DNA from: Lindgomyces ingoldianus
Lineage: Eukaryota; Ascomycota; Dothideomycetes; Pleosporales; Lindgomycetaceae
Direction: 5' to 3'
Length of the DNA stretch: 48,372 nucleotides
NCBI RefSeq assembly: GCF_010093535.1
Contig: NW_022985250.1
Coordinates: 7,288 to 55,659 of the forward strand
In this document: positions 43,174-48,372 of the stretch, in pieces
How positions within the stretch are numbered: the stretch's first letter is position 1
How the letters are laid out: each line of letters begins with the position of its first letter
Notes under the pieces: model-generated
What the model saw: only the letters and a program-made list of their open reading frames with translations
What the model was told of the DNA's origin: nothing
Database searches by the model: none
Position numbers and translations under genes: made by a program

Positions 43174-46100
43174 TTAGTCTGAGGCATCTTTGCGCACAGG
43201 ATCTAGCCAGTCCACAGATGCTTCTATCTGGACAGAGAGGCGGTTGGTTAGGACTAATGATTAAAGAGCCTGGTTTAGTGTTTTCTTTGTACATGCATCC
43301 GCTAGGTTGTCTTTACCATTAATCCACCTTATCTCAGCGATTTCCCTCTTCTTGTATAATTCGCGGAGTGACATGATGTCAATCATGAGTTGCTTTTCGC
43401 TGGTAGTGCCTAGCTTAACAAGGCAATTGTACAGAGACCTTGAATCTGTGCAGATCACTACTAGGATTAGTGGCAGTTTGAGCGTTTGTACAATTTGCTG
43501 TAGAGTTGTACTAAGGGCAATTGCATTGTTAAACCCTCTAACTATTCTGTACAGTTCGCTGGCAAGGACACTCCTAGTTACTCTTTTACACTTAGTGGAA
43601 TTCTAGTGTACAATGTTGCCTAGTATTTTAAAGCGGTTGCTTTGCTCTGTACAGTCCTTATTGCCTAATACAATTAAGAATCCTAGCTGTGAGCTAAGGT
43701 CCCTGTTGTTAGCAAATGATCTATCTGTGAAGATAAACAGCTTCGCACAATTAAGCTGCAATAGTAGGAAGGTAAGACCGCGCTCACTGTTGTCTATCTG
43801 CTATTAGATTTGTGCGTTAAGTGCGTTGATGTTGTTGTGCGAAAGGTCTGTGGTTTGTGCAGCAATAGACAGGTCAAATGCTGCCTCTGGTTGACACACA
43901 GATGCGATGTATGCCCCTCTCGCACGTTGCTTGACATATTGTTGTGCGGCATCCTTGTCCTCTGGGTTAATTGTATAAAGGTGGCTTGCTTGTCCCTTCT
44001 AAGTAAGGACTACTGTGTTGTGCGTGAGTTTAATCCTTCCGCTGTTGAACTTAATAGGCTGCTTCTCTGCTAGGATAGTCTTGCCCTTCGCGCGGAACTT
44101 TGCCTTCTGCAGTTCCTCCTCTTTTCTTTGCGCAAAATCCTTTGTCACAATGCTTAAGGTGTTGTCTGTCTGCAGGCTAGTAATACTAAAGGTGTGCTCT
44201 CCTTTATCAGTAATTAAGAGGCAGGGGTTGTACAAAGAGATGTGCATGCGCAGCTTTTCTTTGTGGTGGTTATGGTATGTCTTGAACTAATACAGTCCTG
44301 ATTTGGCAGCTCTATACAAGGGTCGTACGACCTGGAGTATCGTATTTGGTGGAAAGCTCTGGCGCATCTCCTTTGGTGGCTTTGCGTACAGCGTGCGCAT
44401 GAGCTTATCTGTTGATTGGATGTATGCTTGTGTGATATCGCGCAGTTTAAAATGCATTCTGTACGTAGCTCTCAGGCTTGCTCCTATGGCTAGGAGTAGT
44501 CTCTGGCTCATCCTCTGGATGGTTGGTGACTGGGTGAGGATTTCTCCCTTCTCTTTGTCCAAGTGGCCAGCAAACACTAGGCGGGATTTCTTGTACAGTT
44601 AGGTTGTTTTGCCTTTTACTTCTTGTACAAGGCGGAGGTTGAAAATCTGACCTTTGTGCCTTGTTAGGTTGTACGCTATAACCTTAAAAGTGCTGTTGGC
44701 GATTAGGGTGTCTATCTCCGTGCGGTCTAATTCCTTAAATGGTTCTCTAGGTGTAGTGATCACACTGTCTGTACGGAGCTTGATGGACAAGGCCCAATCA
44801 TCCTTCTCCTTCTGGGTCAGGAATACCTGGTCTGGACTTCGTGCAGGTTTCCTTTGCCTTTCACTTCTCCTGGTATCCATATCTTCCCTTTGCACTGGTG
44901 CGGCATCGCTATCCTGAGGGGCTTGGTCTGTGGTGGGCTCTGGTTCTGCCTCTGCGACATTCTTGCGGGGCCGTCCTCTCTTCCTCTTCTTCGGGGGATC
45001 CCTTCGTACGGGGATTGGTTCATCTGGGTCATCTGTCGCAGGTAGGTTGTCTTCCTCCTTTTCTCTATAGTACGGTTTAACCTGCGTACATCGGAGCTTT
45101 AGTGGGCCATTCTCCCTCTTAATAATGACGTCTCTCCCTTCAATGCTCTTAATCTCGTACAGGCCAGTCCAGCCTTCCTTCTCCCTCCATGCCATGATCT
45201 CTGAGCTAAGGGGGAGGTTGAGAACTTCGTGCGTTGTAGGGCCATTGCAGGTGTTAATCGCACAATTGATGTTCACTCTTGCACAGTCCTTTTAAAGTAT
45301 CTTTATTGCCTTTTGTACAGCGCTTGCTTGTGCGATAATGTCCAGCGATGGCGGAGAGTCTAGGTTGATTCTTGGGTATGCCCCAAAGACCAGCAGCGTG
45401 GGTACTAGACCGTGTGGGCCAGCTGTGTCGTTTAGAGCCTTGACTGCCATCTGCAAGATGGCCTCATTATCTGTACGGTCACCTAGCTCGGTCTTTAGGA
45501 TGTTGAACGCTTGTTGGAGAGGTGCGTGCGCGCGCTTGACCTTTCCAACTGCCCAATGTGCTTCCACAGGCATCTGCCTGCATGTAGCTCCCACAATCTT
45601 TGCACGAGCTCGAAAATCCTCTGAAGCAAAGTTCGTACTAGGGTCATGCACGATGTAGTCCGGGGGTCCTTAATAGGTGTTGATCCAGCATTTGCACAGT
45701 GCATCCCAGGTATCTCGTGCGGACATGGATTTTAGGAATGTGGCAGCCTAAAATAATGTATCTACATTAATAACATGTAGGACATCCCTATTGTTAATTT
45801 GTACAACGTTAATAACAACCTTATAGTTAAAGTGGGTGTTATCCTTAATTGTGAACTTAAATCTTCGCGGGGCCTGGTTGTACAATTAGCAGAGGTGGCA
45901 GAACTTCTTGATCTCTTCCAGCACTGCGGCATCAACGTCGTGGCCGGCGCTGGTTAGCATCTTCTGGAGTCTCTCTGTGCGGGGGTGTCCAAATTGGCGG
46001 TGGAGGCGGCGGAGTTCTGATTTAGTGAAGAAAGACATAGATTCTTCCTTACTAACATTAAAGAAAGGGTGTCCCTATTTTTATATAACAGGGACAGTAG

Positions 46101-48216
46101 TTTTGTCTTTGCGTATGATAACATTTAGAACGTTGTTAAAGTATGCCCTAAGTTAGTCAGCATCTGCCAGCAATAGCAGGAATGGTGTCGGAGTCTCCAG
46201 GATGTGGTATGTGACTAGACCAATTGGGTTCTGGATTTGTACAGTACTAATTGATCCCTTTAGTGTCTGGCCTCTAAAACTAATATCTGTTTGGCTGGGT
46301 GTCTAATTAATTTCTGTACGTGGGTTCTCTTGTACGTACGCCTTAAGTTAGGACTTGCTAACAGTAGAGATCTTTGCTGCGCCTGTGTCCTATAGTTTGC
46401 CTTAGTATACTGTACAGTATTAGTTGTTAAGGATAAACTGCTCAGCATATTTCTTAGGTTTAATGCTGTAGATGTCCTCTCCTGTTGCACGGTGTAGATA
46501 GGCAGCGGAGGTGAGGTAGTTGACGGCTTCCTTAGCATCCTTACCCTCCTATTCTATTTTCTCTGCATTGTGCGAATTATCCTCTTCCTTAGGGTAACCT
46601 TTAAAGTCTTAGATGTACAAGGTGATGGCTTCGTGCAATAGGGTCTTATCATGGAAATCTTTGTACAAGGCGACGTACTGGTTCTTCGCTCGCGTACAGT
46701 CATTGCGAGGGTGGTTTAATGACTAACATCCTTCCTTGTGGCAGACAAAGCACTTCTTTGTCTGCGTGCGGTTGTCTCTAGATTGTGGCCTAAACCTAGA
46801 TAGAGATCTTCCCTGTTGTCCTCTTCTGCGCAGAGGGAAGCTTCCTTCTTGTTGTGCAGACTCTTGTTGTGCGGAGTTGTATCAGCAGTCTGTGTAGTAT
46901 GCATTAGGCGGTTCCTGGAGGTATTAGTTTGCCCTTTGATCTATAGTAACTTAGAGTGATGCCTGTAGGTCGCTAAATAAGGCTTCGCACGAGGGCTTAA
47001 TGGTGAACATGGCATGTTCTAGTTCCGGTTGTCCTCAACAGGCTCGTACGACGGCAGTGTGCAGTGGAACATCCCCTTAGAATTCTGTTCCTAGTGCCCT
47101 TTGTGCAAGCGTGAGCTTGTTAATTATTGTTTTAAGGACTTTATGCAAACTCTTGTTAGGGTTCTCTTGTTAGCATTATGCGAAGGTCATTGTTGTCTAG
47201 TCTGTCTAGTACTAGCTATGGTTTACATTGGTGTTAAAGTGACTGCTTAAGGTGTTGTACAAATGCTTCTAGTCATGTCTAGGGCCTATGTTGTGCATAT
47301 AGTACATATTCGCCCGACCTTCTAGGATGTCTGGAAAGATGTCTGCGTACTAAGTTTCCTAGATATCTAGCTGTTAACATAGATTAATAAAGATCCTTGT
47401 TTTGTCTGCAAGAATGTTGTACAGTTAACCTGTGTAGTTGTTGTCCTTCTTCTATGCCTTTTGGAATTGTACGATCTTGTCTGCTAGGAGTTTTTCTTTG
47501 GCGGTTTCCCTCTGGGGTGGAAGTTTGTACGGGTTGTGATGTGGTATGGATTGTGCAGGTGGTATCGGTGGTGCATACACTACTGCAGGCGGTGGTGTGT
47601 ACGATTGAGGGTGTGGAGCAGGCGTTGGGTAGGGTGGCATGTATTGTTCGTACGGTGATCGGTGTAGTGCTGGCTGAGGTGTAGGAGCAGGTGATGCTGG
47701 TACGTTTGGTGTTGATGGCAGCATTGTGTTTGGTCTGCTTCCGTGCGGAGCCTCATACAGCGATGGAGGTTGCGTACGAAGCCTTTCTAGTGCAATCGCC
47801 TTCCCTTGTGCCATATTGTACAGCTTCTGGGCTTGGGTACCTTTAGTGCCTGGCTGTGGTGTGATTCCCTTGTCCTCTAGCACTTGTATAAGCTCCCTTT
47901 TGAACGCGCGGCCAAGTGCTGAGAAGTCTTATGGTGTCCATCCTTCAAAATCCTCTATGTACGCACTTAGAAGGGTAGCGCCCTTCTGAGTTGTTGTGCG
48001 TAGATTAGCAATTGCGCAACCTGCGTACAATTAAGTCTGCAGGCTTGTTGGAGCCTCTGACATGTTGATCTTGTCATTCCAGTACTCTAGGCTGGTCTTG
48101 TTCTGTAGTGTTGCCTCTAATATCCCTGTGTCCTTTGCAAGTTGTTTGTACAATAGGAATTGTTCCTTGTTCTTCCTGTTATCACGCGGAGTTGTCGGTT
48201 GCTGATGGGATTCCAT
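43174..48216 (-). pseudogene. Copia-B Gag-Pol polyprotein, single frame with nonsense mutations
   Basis: Start ATG at 48216 in good context (CACGATGG); end TAA at 43174-43176, giving 1,680 codons in one frame without frameshift. Gag (48216 to about 46600) has a Pro/Tyr-rich region (47760-47520) and a CCHC knuckle, C-F-V-C-H-K-E-G-C then N-H and C, starting at 46752. The protease box D-T-G-A is intact at 46389. Integrase core: 45651-45292, with G-L-V-P-T-L-L-V-F-G. The linker (45276-44599) holds an AT-hook-like K-R-G-R-P-R-K near 44990. The RT segment D-I-T-Q-A-Y lies in 44577-44287; its xDD box reads L-Q-T-D-N-T at 44170-44155, second Asp lost. RNase H (T-D-S-R-S-L-Y) is at 43450-43261. Split by TAG/TAA, it is inactive as read. 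Confidence 0.9.
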
Positions 48217-48372
48217 CGTGATAGTATAGTTGATCGCTTTTCCAGTGGATCGCGCGGGTACTGCTGTTGTCTAGCTGCTAGGTCGTGCAGCTTTGATGGC
48301 TTTGGGGTGCGCCTCGCACTATCTCCTCTTTACTTTGTACGGTAGCAGAGCTTGCTGTGCGATGCAAAGGAT
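48217..48372 (-). other. Copia-B leader, cut by window edge
   Basis: Sequence upstream of the Gag ATG. From about 48272 it matches the 116-bp tandem unit of the Copia-A leader. The rest of the leader and the 5' LTR are outside the window. Confidence 0.8.

Larger units (their letters stand above)
41732..48372 (-). mobile_element. Copia-B: minus-strand Ty1/Copia retrotransposon, 5' end outside window
   Basis: Starts with a 280-bp LTR like those of Copia-A. The left flank GTTTT (41727-41731) should recur beyond the window. Gag-Pol occupies 48216-43174. It is far less mutated than Copia-A, with higher GC, many CG and only scattered nonsense codons. It carries two segments missing from Copia-A (42180-42359 and 42448-43091), the second containing an antisense ORF. 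It is inserted in the RT/RNase H part of Gypsy-C and is therefore one of the younger insertions. Confidence 0.92.

Noticed and set aside
44303..48345. Many plus-strand open frames of 60-106 codons across Copia-B
   Set aside because: Mirror frames of the minus-strand Gag-Pol, lacking motifs of their own.

Overview
The window looks like a repeat graveyard in a filamentous ascomycete (Pezizomycotina). I infer this from chromodomain-type Gypsy elements, a fungal Copia element, Fot1/pogo-type DNA transposons and the pervasive C-to-T / G-to-A decay expected of repeat-induced point mutation (RIP). Almost every reading frame is broken by TAA/TAG, and catalytic Asp codons have become Asn. I found no host housekeeping gene, tRNA, rRNA or CRISPR array. 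The genus cannot be read from the sequence.

Layout. 1-3.2 kb: AT-rich degenerate DNA with a decayed pogo element (pogo-3). 3242-26351: one chromoviral Gypsy retrotransposon (Gypsy-1, LTRs of 612 bp, target duplication GCTTT). It is inflated to 23.1 kb by three insertions: a second chromoviral Gypsy (Gypsy-2, 4716-13331), a solo LTR holding an assembly gap (13670-14011) and a minus-strand Copia (Copia-A, 17086-23471). 26.5-27.0 kb: a 425-bp TRIM-like element. 27387-29251: pogo-1. About 30.2-33.7 kb: a decayed DUF6589-like gene carrying two small solo LTRs. 33710-35.37 kb: the 5' LTR and gag of another Gypsy (Gypsy-D). 35372-35983: a tandem TRIM array. 35984-41731: a minus-strand Gypsy (Gypsy-C) with pogo-2 and a solo LTR inside it. 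41732-end: a lightly mutated minus-strand Copia (Copia-B), whose 1,680-codon Gag-Pol frame is collinear throughout and broken only by nonsense codons. Its 5' LTR lies outside the window.

How the parts relate. Nine LTR-type insertions have matching 5-bp target duplications, and three pogo copies are flanked by TA, so the nesting order can be read directly. The right side is at least four levels deep: Copia-B in Gypsy-C, in the TRIM array, in Gypsy-D, next to or in the DUF6589-like locus.

Most interesting: two unrelated retrotransposons (Copia-B and Gypsy-1) each carry, between pol and the 3' LTR and on the antisense strand, a reading frame with six cysteines arranged as two CX2C pairs. In Copia-B it is a GC-rich 167-codon ORF resembling DUF3716, with a TATA-like box upstream; the whole module is absent from Copia-A. 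In Gypsy-1 the spacing is CX2CX6C-X8-CX2CX6C, followed by a coiled-coil-like tail. The RIP also shows a strong 5'-pyrimidine context (YCR to YTR). This explains why the same second Asp of the reverse-transcriptase box is lost in three separate elements.
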